A stretch of 64,000 nucleotides of DNA from assembly GCA_963775275.1 (NCBI GenBank), contig CAVZII010000005.1:930001-994000 (forward strand), given 5' to 3'. Below, piece after piece: positions 1 to 8,518 of this stretch. Both the position numbers and the translations under genes were made by a program. The stretch is from JANWHQ01 sp963775275. GTDB taxonomy: Bacteria; Pseudomonadota; Alphaproteobacteria; Caulobacterales; Caulobacteraceae. The stretch's first letter is position 1; every line of letters starts with the position of its first letter. The notes under the pieces are model-generated. The model saw only the letters and a list, made by a program, of their open reading frames with translations, had not been told where the DNA came from and did no database searches.

Positions 1-88
1 GCCAATCGGGGCGCTCCAGGCGGCTCAATCGGCGCGCGACCTGCCGGCCGGAAAGCACAGGAAACCGAATCGTAAGCGCGGCCGGGGG

Positions 89-915
89 ATGATAGCGGGT
101 CTTCAGCATGGCGCCTGCATGTCCGAGCCCGCCGAACGCCCGACCGCCGAGCCGGCGCCGCCCAGCCGTCGCGGCCCCGCCGCCAATCCGGCCAAGGCGT
201 CGTTCCTGCGCCTGGTCAGCCATGAGCTGCGCACGCCGCTGAACGCGATCATCGGCTTTTCCGAGCTGATCGGCTGCGAGCTCTACGGGCCGCTCGGCGC
301 GCCGCAGTACAAGGAGTACGCGGGGATCATCCACGACAGCGGCCACAAGCTGCTGAAGCTGGTCAACCAGATCCTGGAAGTGGTCCGCCTGCAGGACGAC
401 GCCGCCGAGCTGGATCTCGCTCCCCAGCGCCTGGAGCACGCGGTCGACGACGCCATGGAGCTGGTCGCCGCGGACATCGCGGCGCGAGGGGCCCGGGTCG
501 AGGTGGAGCGCCGGCTGCAGATGCCCTGGGCGCACGCCGACGCCAAGGCCCTTCGCACCATCCTCGCCAACCTGATCCAGAACGCGGCCCTCTATGGCGG
601 CGAGGCGCCGGTGGTCGTCGTGCGGGCGCGGCGCAGGGCGCCCACGTCGAGATCGAGGTCGAGGACGGCGGCGAGGGCATACCGCTGGAGGATATCCCGC
701 GCCTCCTGAAGCCGTTCGAGCAGGGCGGCGGCGCGCTGACGCGCCAGAGCGAAGGGGCGGGCCTGGGCCTGACCATCGTGCGCCTTCTGGCCGAGGCGAT
801 GGGCGGCGGCCTTCGCCTGGACTCCCGCCCCGGCGAAGGCCTGAAGGCCGTGGTCATCCTGCCCGCCGCCGAACCGGCCCCGCGGACGGTTGCGGCCGCG
901 CGCCGCGCCCCCTAA
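89..915 (+). pseudogene. HisKA-type sensor histidine kinase, frameshifted near 625-635
   Basis: Histidine kinase without a visible sensor domain. The H-box (SHELRTPLN, phospho-acceptor His45 counting from 89) and the N-box (LANLIQNA, about residue 157) lie in the first frame. The G1 box (VEDGGEGIP), F-box (KPFEQ) and G2 box (GAGLGLTIV) follow in a second frame from about 640 to the TAA at 913-915. A single-base loss in the GC run at about 625-635 would reconcile them. The dimerisation segment resembles the PleC/DivJ class of alphaproteobacterial kinases. The start could be ATG 89 (preceded by a G-run) or ATG 119. It may be a true pseudogene, but a sequencing indel is equally likely because the downstream half is fully conserved. 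Confidence 0.75.
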
Positions 916-924
916 GTGCGCTCC

Positions 925-1359
925 ATGACCGATGCGCGCGGCATGGACCAGGAGCTGGAGACGCTGGCCGAGGAGTTCGCCCTGTTCGACGACTGGGAGG
1001 AGCGCTACCGCTACATCATCGATCTCGGCCGCGAGCTCGAGCCGCTGACCGACGAGGAGCACTCGGACGAGAACAAGGTCCGGGGCTGCGCGAGCCAGGT
1101 CTGGTTGGTGTCCGGGCCCGGGCCCGACGGCTCGCTGCACCTGCGCGGCAATTCGGACGCCCACATCGTGCGGGGCCTGATCGCGATCCTCTTGAGGCTC
1201 TACCGCGACCGAAGGCCCGAGGAGATCCTCGGCTTCGACGCCAAGGCGGCCTATGAGCGGCTGGGTCTGGCCGGTGCGATCACGGCCCAAAGGTCCAACG
1301 GGCTGTTCTCGATGGTCCAACGCATCCGGCGCGATGCGGAGGCGTCGCTCGTCGCCTGA
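925..1359 (+). CDS. sufE: SufE family Fe-S cluster assembly protein
   Basis: Cysteine desulfurase partner that takes persulfide sulfur from SufS and passes it to the SufBCD scaffold in the cytosol. The product is 144 aa, the usual SufE length. The acceptor Cys55 sits in the family motif RGCASQVWL. ATG 925 was chosen; GTG 916 and ATG 943 are also in frame. It starts 9 bases after the stop of the kinase gene and may be co-transcribed with it. No other suf genes lie nearby. Confidence 0.9.
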   Translation: MTDARGMDQELETLAEEFALFDDWEERYRYIIDLGRELEPLTDEEHSDENKVRGCASQVWLVSGPGPDGSLHLRGNSDAHIVRGLIAILLRLYRDRRPEEILGFDAKAAYERLGLAGAITAQRSNGLFSMVQRIRRDAEASLVA

Positions 1360-1416
1360 CGCCGTGACGATGGGGGAATTCCGCGTTAAGCGGGCGCCAA
1401 CCGAAGGACTCGCCGC

Positions 1417-2430
1417 ATGAACGCCCCCGCCCGTTTCGCCGACCCCGCCGAGCCGCGCCGCGACTGGACGCTGGCCGAGGTGGAGGCGCTGTTCGAGCTG
1501 CCCTTCGCCGAGCTGGTGTTCCGCGCCGCCGATGTGCACCGGCGCTGGTTCGATCCCAGCGAGGTCCAGATGTCGCAGCTCCTGTCGGTGAAGACCGGCG
1601 GCTGCGCCGAGGACTGCGGCTACTGCAGCCAGTCCGCACACTTCGACACGGGTCTGAAGGCCTCGAAGCTGATGGCGCCCGAGGCGGTGATCGCCGAGGC
1701 CGCCAAGGCCAAGGCCGCCGGCGCCCAGAGGTTCTGCATGGGCGCGGCCTGGCGCGAGCCCAAGGACCGCGACATGCCCAAGCTGGAGGCGATGATCGCC
1801 GGCGTGAAGGCGCTCGGGCTGGAGACCTGCGCGACGCTCGGCATGCTGACGCCCGCCCAGGCCAGGGCGCTGAAGGCCGCGGGCCTGGACTACTACAACC
1901 ACAACCTCGACACCGGACCGGAGTACTACGGCGAGGTGGTCAGCACCCGCACCTACCAGGACCGGCTGGACACCCTGGCGGCCGTGCGCGCCGAGGGGAT
2001 GGCGGTCTGCTGCGGCGGCATCGTCGGCATGGGCGAGAGCCGGCGCGACCGGGCCGGCCTGCTGCACGCCCTGGCGAGCCTGCCCGAGCATCCGGACAGC
2101 GTGCCGATCAACGCCCTGTCGCCCATCGAAGGCACGCCGCTGGGCGACAAGGCCGTGGTCGACGGGACGATCGACGGTCTGGAGTTCGTGCGCACCATCG
2201 CGGTCGCACGCCTGACCTGCCCGAAGTCGGTCGTGCGCCTGTCGGCCGGTCGCGAGGCGATGAGCCGCGAGCTGCAGGCGCTGTGCTTCCTGGCGGGCGC
2301 CAATTCGATCTTCGTGGGCGCCAGGCTCCTGACCGCGGCCAACCCCGAGCTGGACGCCGACGCGAAGCTGTTCGCCGACCTCGGCCTGAGGCCGATGTCG
2401 ATGGCTATGCCGCCGCCTGCATCGACCTGA
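1417..2430 (+). CDS. bioB: Biotin synthase
   Basis: Radical SAM enzyme that inserts sulfur into dethiobiotin, the last step of biotin synthesis. The 337-aa product has the radical SAM CxxxCxxC motif (Cys63, Cys67, Cys70 in GGCAEDCGYCSQSAHF) and the BioB-typical YYNHNLDT and GGIVGMGES segments. It stands alone without other bio genes. Its neighbour sufE would support the Fe-S clusters BioB needs, but that link is only suggestive. The 3' end overlaps the convergent HIT gene by 26 bases. Confidence 0.95.
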   Translation: MNAPARFADPAEPRRDWTLAEVEALFELPFAELVFRAADVHRRWFDPSEVQMSQLLSVKTGGCAEDCGYCSQSAHFDTGLKASKLMAPEAVIAEAAKAKAAGAQRFCMGAAWREPKDRDMPKLEAMIAGVKALGLETCATLGMLTPAQARALKAAGLDYYNHNLDTGPEYYGEVVSTRTYQDRLDTLAAVRAEGMAVCCGGIVGMGESRRDRAGLLHALASLPEHPDSVPINALSPIEGTPLGDKAVVDGTIDGLEFVRTIAVARLTCPKSVVRLSAGREAMSRELQALCFLAGANSIFVGARLLTAANPELDADAKLFADLGLRPMSMAMPPPAST

Positions 2431-2845
2431 GGGCGCCGCGCGCGGCCGCCAGCGCGGCCTGGAGCCTGGCCTCCTCGTAGTCGCTGGCCGTCCCCTGGCC
2501 CCAGACCGGGCCCGGCCAGCAGTCGTCGTCCGTCCGCCGCCCGACCACGTGGATGTGGAGCTGGGGCGTGTTGTTGCCGAGCTGGCCGACGTTGAGCTTC
2601 TCCACCGGCCGGCCGATGGCGGCGCCGATGGCGCGCACGGCCGCGCCGGCGGCGACGATCTCCTCCATGAGCTGGACCCGGTCGGCGCCGGACAGGTGCT
2701 CGAGCTCGCGCGCGCCGGCGCGACGCGGGATCAGCACGATCCAGGCGAAACGTGCGTCGGCCTGGAGCCGCGCCTCGCACAGCTTGAGCGCGCAGATCGG
2801 CTCGGAGGTGGCCAGGAAGGGCGGCGTCAGCTCGAACTTGTCCAA
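2405..2845 (-). CDS. HIT family nucleotide hydrolase/transferase
   Basis: Histidine-triad protein of 146 aa. The signature reads QLHIHVVGR (His97 and His99), so the first His of the classic HxHxH triad is Gln, while the central His that acts as nucleophile is kept. Alphaproteobacterial relatives also carry a W-x-G-P-V-W-G motif after the triad, seen here as WPGPVWG. The substrate cannot be told from sequence. It is convergent with bioB and divergent from mdh. Confidence 0.85.
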   Translation of the reverse strand: MDKFELTPPFLATSEPICALKLCEARLQADARFAWIVLIPRRAGARELEHLSGADRVQLMEEIVAAGAAVRAIGAAIGRPVEKLNVGQLGNNTPQLHIHVVGRRTDDDCWPGPVWGQGTASDYEEARLQAALAAARGALRSMQAAA

Positions 2846-3029
2846 GGCCTTGGCCCTCTCGGCGGAAGCACAAGGGCGCGCTCTTTAGAGAGGTTGTGCG
2901 ACGGCGTCCACCGCGCCGGCCCGATCCGGCCGCGGCAAGGCGAAGCGGCCCGTGCGGCAGGCGCCTTGCCCCCGCCAGCGCCCAAGGTTAGACCCCGGGA
3001 CCTTCCCAGCCCCCTATTCGGAGTCCGCC

Positions 3030-3992
3030 ATGGCTCGCTCGAAGATCGCCCTGATCGGCGCCGGCATGATCGGCGGCACGCTCGCCCACATCGCCGCGCG
3101 CGAGGAACTGGGCGACGTCGTCCTGTTCGACATCATGGAGGGCGTGCCCCAGGGCAAGGCGCTGGACCTGGACGAGGCCACGCCGATCTTCGGCAAGGAC
3201 GCGACGCTGAGGGGCGCGGGCGACTACGCCGACATCAAGGGCGCGGACGTCTGCATCGTCACCGCCGGCGTGCCGCGCAAGCCGGGCATGAGCCGCGACG
3301 ACCTGCTCGGCATCAATCTCAAGGTGATGAAGGCGGTGGGCGAGGGGATCAGGACCCACGCGCCGGACGCCTTCGTGATCTGCATCACCAATCCGCTGGA
3401 CGCCATGGTCTGGGCGCTTCGCGAGTTCTCGGGCCTGAAGCCCAACAAGGTGGTCGGCATGGCCGGCGTGCTGGATTCGGCGCGCTTCCGCTGGTTCCTG
3501 GCCGAGAGGCTCGGCGTGTCGGTGGAAGACGTCCACGCCTGGACGCTGGGCGGTCACGGCGACGACATGGTCCCGATGACGCGCTATTCGACCGTGGGCG
3601 GGCTTCCCTTGCCGGTGCTGGTGGAGCAGGGGACGCTCAGCCAGGCGGACCTGGACGGGATCGTCAAGCGCACCCGCGGCGGCGGCGGCGAGATCGTGGC
3701 CCTGCTGAAGACCGGCTCGGCCTTCTACGCGCCCGCCGAGAGCGCCATCGTCATGGCCAAGAGCTACCTGAAGGACAAGAAGCGGGTGCTGCCCTGCGCG
3801 GCGCACCTGAGCGGCCAGTACGGGGTCGACGGCCTCTACGTCGGCGCGCCGGCGGTCATCGGCGCCGGGGGCGTGGAGAAGGTGATCGAGTTCCCGATGG
3901 ACGCGGCCGAGACGGCGATGTTCGCCAAGTCGGTGGACTCGGTGAAAGGCCTGATCGCGGCCTGCAAGGAGATCGACGCCTCGCTGGCGTGA
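3030..3992 (+). CDS. mdh: Malate dehydrogenase (LDH-like, NAD-dependent)
   Basis: Interconverts malate and oxaloacetate in the TCA cycle. The 320-aa product starts with the Rossmann motif GAGMIGG (10-16). Asp34 indicates NAD preference. Substrate arginines are in VPRKPGMSRDD (Arg83, Arg89), followed by ITNPLDAM and the catalytic His176 in LGGHGDDM. ATG 3030 has a GGAG ribosome site 7 bases upstream. It lies about 9 kb upstream of the sucCD/sucAB block with unrelated genes between. Confidence 0.96.
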   Translation: MARSKIALIGAGMIGGTLAHIAAREELGDVVLFDIMEGVPQGKALDLDEATPIFGKDATLRGAGDYADIKGADVCIVTAGVPRKPGMSRDDLLGINLKVMKAVGEGIRTHAPDAFVICITNPLDAMVWALREFSGLKPNKVVGMAGVLDSARFRWFLAERLGVSVEDVHAWTLGGHGDDMVPMTRYSTVGGLPLPVLVEQGTLSQADLDGIVKRTRGGGGEIVALLKTGSAFYAPAESAIVMAKSYLKDKKRVLPCAAHLSGQYGVDGLYVGAPAVIGAGGVEKVIEFPMDAAETAMFAKSVDSVKGLIAACKEIDASLA

Positions 3993-4011
3993 GCGCGCGG
4001 CGAGAGCCGCC

Positions 4012-4980
4012 CTACCGCTCCCAGCCCGTGGGCATGCGGTAGGGGACGTTGGTGATCACCGCCATCACCCGCTGGATCTTGTGGTCCTCGATCTTGAACA
4101 GCTCGCAGATCAGGGCGCTGGTCGGCCGTGAGGCCCAGGGATTGGACGCCATGCTGACCGTCCCGAAGCCGCGGGTCTGCACCTCGCGCACGTCGCCCGG
4201 ATGGTTGAAGCGCACCGTCGCGAGCACCAGGCCCCGCCTCTCGTCCACCACCGGGAACCGGCGCGGGCGGATCGATTCGATGTAGCTGAAGATCTTCGTC
4301 GAGAGCTGGTCGGCGCACTTCATGGCGCCGAGCCTGGCGAAGGCGGCCGGCATGCCGGGCGCCGGCGGGCCGGCGTTGTTGCAGGTGCGCACGCCGTTCT
4401 CGATGCGGAAGCCGTCGTCGGCGAAGGGCACGACGCTCCCGTCGCTCTTCTCGATGGCGTCGAAGTAGCTGTCGACGATGCGCACCAGCTCGGCCCGGGA
4501 CGAGCGCCGGGCGGCCGGGACGTCCTGCTCCAGGATCGGCAGGGGCGATTGCAGCAGGTCCGTCTGCAGCGACTGAAGCTCGCCCTTGCGCGCGAGCACG
4601 GTCTCGACCTCGGCGATCCTGCCCTTGGCGATCTTGAGCCTCAGCGCCATCAGGGCGGTCGCGCCGTTTTCCCGCACCGTCACCAGGGCGCCGGCCTCGC
4701 CGGCCTTCGGATCGTCGAAGTCCAGGCGGTAGCTCCCCAGCCCATCGATCGTGCGCCAGAGCCCGTCGCCGAGCTCAAGGGGCGCGCCGTCTTCGGTGAA
4801 TCGGACGTCCGTCGTCGCCGGCAGCGCGCCCGGGTCGTGCGCCGCGAGCGCCTTCAGGTAGGCGTCGGTGAAGCCGACGAGGCAGGCACGTGTGCAAAGA
4901 GCGCTGGCTCCCGCCGCCGCCGCTGTGCTCGCCAGGGCCGCCGACCAGACCAGGATCGCTGCCGCCAGTACGGTTTTCAT
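4012..4980 (-). CDS. Exported protein of unknown function
   Basis: The 322-aa product starts with a Sec signal peptide (MKTVLAAAILVWSAALAS, then an Ala-rich cleavage zone), so it should be periplasmic or secreted. Two Cys follow soon after (ALCTRACL). The mature part contains two regions resembling NTF2-like folds (DAYLKALAAHDP and SYFDAIEKSD), but no catalytic motif is evident. ATG 4980 has a strong GGGGAGG ribosome site. It is convergent with mdh (19-base gap). Function is not recognised. Confidence 0.75.
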   Translation of the reverse strand: MKTVLAAAILVWSAALASTAAAAGASALCTRACLVGFTDAYLKALAAHDPGALPATTDVRFTEDGAPLELGDGLWRTIDGLGSYRLDFDDPKAGEAGALVTVRENGATALMALRLKIAKGRIAEVETVLARKGELQSLQTDLLQSPLPILEQDVPAARRSSRAELVRIVDSYFDAIEKSDGSVVPFADDGFRIENGVRTCNNAGPPAPGMPAAFARLGAMKCADQLSTKIFSYIESIRPRRFPVVDERRGLVLATVRFNHPGDVREVQTRGFGTVSMASNPWASRPTSALICELFKIEDHKIQRVMAVITNVPYRMPTGWER

Positions 4981-5133
4981 CGCCGCCTCCCCCGAAAGAT
5001 GGTCAGAATGGAGCACGTTGATCGCATCGCGGAGCCGATGTCGATCGCATCGCCGGCCGCGGACGGACCCGGGACGACGGTCCTGTCCGCGCCGTAGAGC
5101 CCGCGCCCAAGGGCGTCCCGCGGAGCCGCCGTC

Positions 5134-6408
5134 ATGTCGCTCTTCCAGCTCGCGGCCCTGTTCCTGACCCTGATCGCGGCGGCGGGGTGGCTGAACGCGC
5201 GCTTCTTCCACCTGCCCACGTCCGTGGCCATGCTGGCGGCGGGCCTTGCGGGCGCGACCGTCGTCTACGGGCTGCGGTCGGCCGCGCCGGGGACCTGGGG
5301 CGTGGCTGACGCCGCCAAGGTGATCGGCCAGGTCGATTTCCCCGAGACGGTGGTCGGCTACATGCTGTCGTTCCTGCTGTTCGCCGGCGCCATGCAGGTC
5401 GACCTGCACGAGCTGAGCCGGCGCCGGACGGCCGTGTTCACCCTGGCGACGTTCGGCGTGCTGGCCTCAACGGTGCTGGTCGGCGGCGGCGTCTTCCTCG
5501 TCGCGCGACTCCTGGGTCTGGACCTGCCGCTGGCCTGGGCCATGGTGTTCGGCGCCCTGATCAGCCCAACCGATCCGGTCGCCGTGCTCTCGACCGTGCG
5601 CCGAGGCGACCTCTCGGACGGCCTCAAGGCGATCCTGCAGGGCGAGGCCCTGTTCAACGACGGCGTCGGCATCGTGGTGTTCCTGGCCATGCTGACGCTG
5701 GCCATGAACGGCGCGGCGCATCCGGGCGCCGCGGCGCTGCAAGTGGTCGTCAAGGCGGGCGGCGGCCTGCTGTTCGGCCTCGCGGCCGGCTATGCGGCGG
5801 TGCGCGCGATCCGGGTGATCGACGACTATGCGGTGGAGGCGGCCGTGTCGCTGGCGCTGACGGTTGGCGTCTATGCCGCCGCCGACGCGCTGAAGCTCTC
5901 CGGCCCGATCGCGGTGGTGGCGGCGGGCCTGCTGATGGGCGACTCGGGCATCCGCAACGCCATGAGCACGACGTCCGAGGACCACCTGCGGCACTTCTGG
6001 GCCGTGATCGACGAGATCCTGAACGCCCTGCTGTTCTTCCTGCTCGGGCTGGAGCTCCTGGTGGTGCCGCTGGAGATGAAGCACGCGGCGCTCTGGATCG
6101 CCGCCGTGCCCCTGGTCCTGCTGGTCCGCGCCGCGACGGTGCTGCCCTGGGGCGCCTACTTCCACTTCCGTCACGCCGAGCGCGGCCCGAGCCTGATCCT
6201 CACGTGGGGCGGGCTGCACGGCGCCTTGTCCCTGGCGCTCGCTCTCGGCATCCCGCCGGTGACGCAGAAGCCGCTGATCCTCGGCCTGACCTACGGCGTG
6301 GTCCTGTTCTCGGTGGGGATCCAGGGATTGACCTTCGGCCGCCTGGTGGAGCGGCTGGGGCGCCTGCCGCCGCCGAAAGCCGGCCGCGCGCCCTTCATCC
6401 ACGGCTAG
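5134..6408 (+). CDS. CPA1-type Na+/H+ antiporter
   Basis: Polytopic inner-membrane protein of 424 aa with about 11-12 hydrophobic segments. The core signatures are GALISPTDPVAVL (ion-binding Asp in the NhaP/NHE motif) and GEALFNDGVGIVVF. Homologues exchange Na+ (or K+) for H+ in pH and salt homeostasis. The cytoplasmic C-terminal extension seen in some eukaryotic NHEs is absent. It is divergent from the exported protein gene. Confidence 0.88.
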   Translation: MSLFQLAALFLTLIAAAGWLNARFFHLPTSVAMLAAGLAGATVVYGLRSAAPGTWGVADAAKVIGQVDFPETVVGYMLSFLLFAGAMQVDLHELSRRRTAVFTLATFGVLASTVLVGGGVFLVARLLGLDLPLAWAMVFGALISPTDPVAVLSTVRRGDLSDGLKAILQGEALFNDGVGIVVFLAMLTLAMNGAAHPGAAALQVVVKAGGGLLFGLAAGYAAVRAIRVIDDYAVEAAVSLALTVGVYAAADALKLSGPIAVVAAGLLMGDSGIRNAMSTTSEDHLRHFWAVIDEILNALLFFLLGLELLVVPLEMKHAALWIAAVPLVLLVRAATVLPWGAYFHFRHAERGPSLILTWGGLHGALSLALALGIPPVTQKPLILGLTYGVVLFSVGIQGLTFGRLVERLGRLPPPKAGRAPFIHG

Positions 6409-6427
6409 GTTCGCCTATAAGCGGGGC

Positions 6428-6982
6428 ATGGACGGGCCGGTGATCCAGACCGAGCGGCTGATCCTGCGGCCGACACGGCCGGAGGACTTCGAGCCCTGGG
6501 CGGCGTTCATGGCGGACGAGGAGGCCTCGAGGTTCATCGGCGGCCCCCAGGCGCGCTCGGCGGCATGGCGGGGCCTGTGCTCCATGGCCGGCGCCTGGTC
6601 GCTGTTCGGCTACGGCATGTTCTCGGTGATCGAGCGGACCAGCGGACGCTGGGTCGGACGGCTGGGCCCGTGGAAACCGGAGGGCTGGCCGGGAACCGAG
6701 GTCGGCTGGGGGATCGTGAAAGACTGCTGGGGCAAGGGCTACGCCACCGAAGGCGCGACCGCCGCGATCGACTGGGCGTTCGACGCTCTGGGCTGGACCC
6801 AGGTGATCCACTGCATCGAGCCCGCCAATACGCCCTCGCAGGCGGTGGCGCGGCGGCTCGGAAGCCAGAATCTCAGGGTCGGCGCCCTGCCCGCGCCCTT
6901 CGAGCACCTGGTGGTGGACATCTGGGGCCAGACCGCCGAAGCGTGGCGGACGCGCCCGCGAGGCGCCGCGGCAGGCGACTGA
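6428..6982 (+). CDS. GNAT family N-acetyltransferase (RimJ/RimL-like)
   Basis: 184-aa acyl-CoA-dependent acetyltransferase. It begins with TERLILRPTRPEDFEPW, typical of the RimJ/RimL/Acetyltransf_3 group. It continues with EVGWGIVKDCWGKGYATEG, the CoA pyrophosphate loop region, and HCIEPANTPSQAVARRLG near the end. The acceptor is unknown. It lies 20 bases after the antiporter, so co-transcription is possible. Confidence 0.88.
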   Translation: MDGPVIQTERLILRPTRPEDFEPWAAFMADEEASRFIGGPQARSAAWRGLCSMAGAWSLFGYGMFSVIERTSGRWVGRLGPWKPEGWPGTEVGWGIVKDCWGKGYATEGATAAIDWAFDALGWTQVIHCIEPANTPSQAVARRLGSQNLRVGALPAPFEHLVVDIWGQTAEAWRTRPRGAAAGD

Positions 6983-6989
6983 GTTCCGC

Positions 6990-7820
6990 TCAGAGCCAGC
7001 CCGCCTGGCGCAGCGAGCGCGCATAGGCGCGGCTCACCGGCGCCTCGGCGCCGTCCTTGAGGAGCAGCGAGACACGGCCGTTGCGGCGCCTGATGTCGGC
7101 GATGCCGTCGCGGGCGACCCACCAGGAGCGATGCACCCGGGCGCCCTCGAGACCCCCGAGCTCGGCCACCGCGTCGGACAGGCGCATCAGGATCAGGTCC
7201 GCGCCCCTGGAGGTGTGCAGGCGAAGGTAGTGGTCCTCGGCCTCGACGGCCCAGACCTCGGCGCCGCGGAGCCTGACGGGCAGACGATCGAGGAAGCGCG
7301 GCGGCGCGGCGGCGGCCGACGTGACCGGCGTGGCGGGTCGGCGGAACATGAACCAGCTGAGCAGGCTCATGCTCACGGACATGATGAAGGCGTAGAAGAG
7401 ATATTCCGGCAGCGCGCGCAGCCGGGGCCCGCCGAGGAACAGGTAGCCGACCAGGGCCCAGATGCCGATGCCGGTGATCGGCGTCATCATCAGGGCGATC
7501 ACGGCCTGCCGGACGAGGGGCCGCGCCTCGAGCGCCCGCACCTGCAAGGTCGACCACACGCAGCCGGCGACGAACAGCCCGCAACCGGCGCCGACGAGGA
7601 TGAAGTAGCCGATCCGCGGCAACAGCGGGTCGCCGGCCGTGCCGAAGGCGCCGACGAATCCAAGGAAGGCGCCGATGAAGACGGCGAAGACCACGCTGCG
7701 GCCAAGGACGCCCATCCACGAAGCGCGAACGGCGGGAGGCTTCGGCTCACGAAGTTCGACGGTCGACTGACGCAACTGCGCAGGTCCCCCACGTGGCGCA
7801 GGACTAGGGAGGCGGCGCAT
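6990..7820 (-). CDS. Membrane-bound LytTR-type transcriptional regulator
   Basis: The 276-aa product has about four transmembrane helices (roughly residues 38-165) followed by a LytTR DNA-binding domain (about 175-276). Recognisable LytTR elements are VWAVEAEDHYLRLHT, the RVHRSWWVARDGI segment and the terminal VSRAYARSLRQAGWL. Such proteins bind direct repeats as dimers and often control neighbouring membrane-protein genes. It is divergent from the DUF2306 gene, a plausible target. Confidence 0.85.
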   Translation of the reverse strand: MRRLPSPAPRGGPAQLRQSTVELREPKPPAVRASWMGVLGRSVVFAVFIGAFLGFVGAFGTAGDPLLPRIGYFILVGAGCGLFVAGCVWSTLQVRALEARPLVRQAVIALMMTPITGIGIWALVGYLFLGGPRLRALPEYLFYAFIMSVSMSLLSWFMFRRPATPVTSAAAAPPRFLDRLPVRLRGAEVWAVEAEDHYLRLHTSRGADLILMRLSDAVAELGGLEGARVHRSWWVARDGIADIRRRNGRVSLLLKDGAEAPVSRAYARSLRQAGWL

Positions 7821-7859
7821 CGGCGCCGTGGGCGTCGAGGCCAGAGCACGAGGATGATG

Positions 7860-8422
7860 ATGTCGCAGCAGAACCTGTCAACGATGGCGCGCCTGGGGAG
7901 CCGTTCGTGGGTCCTCAGTGGGACGCTCAGCGTTGCCTTCGCCGTGGCGATCATCGTCCTCGCCGCGGGCCCGCAGGGGCTGGTCCAGCTCGTGCGCTTC
8001 GGACTGGCGCATCCCTGGATCGCGCATACGCCGGACCTCGGAGCGCTGGCCGCGGCTCCCCTTGCCGTGAAGATCCATCTGGCGACCGTGCTGCCCGCCT
8101 TCGCCATCGGAGCCGTCCAGATGCTGGGACCGAAGGGGAGAACCGCCCATCGTGTGCTGGGCTGGGCCTTCGTCGTGCTGATGACGATCACCGCCATCGC
8201 CGCCTTGTTCATCCCGAATCAGGGCGCCGCCGATTCGCCCTGCTCTATGCGTTCAGCGTGATCACCCTGGTCAGCCTGCCCCTGTCGATAATGGCGGCGC
8301 GTCGACACAACGTGGCGAGGCACAGCCGCGCGATGATCGGCCTCTACGCCGGCGGGCTGCTGTTCGCCGGACTCCTCGCCTTCATCCCGGGCCGGCTGAT
8401 GTGGCGGATGTTCTTCGGCTGA
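7860..8422 (+). pseudogene. DUF2306 membrane protein, frameshifted near 8218-8240
   Basis: Small polytopic membrane protein of about 187 residues if repaired. The first frame covers the N-terminal helices up to IAALFIPNQG. The family's last two helices (LLYAFSVITLVSLPLS and MIGLYAGGLLFAGLL) are in another frame and end at 8422. The shift lies in the GC run at about 8222-8234. Three ATGs (7854, 7857, 7860) are in a row; 7860 has GAGG at good spacing. It may be controlled by the divergent LytTR regulator. Sequencing error is the simplest explanation for the shift. Confidence 0.7.
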
Positions 8423-8518
8423 GGCGACAAATCGGCCGCGCCTCCGCCTTTGTTCGGACACGCTGGCCCCTATAGTCGCAACGCTTCGAAATACGGGCCC
8501 GTCCGGCGCCGGCGCGTC

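Noticed and set aside
1..88. Window start checked for the end of another gene
   Set aside because: No frame with recognisable protein similarity could be supported in so short a stretch.
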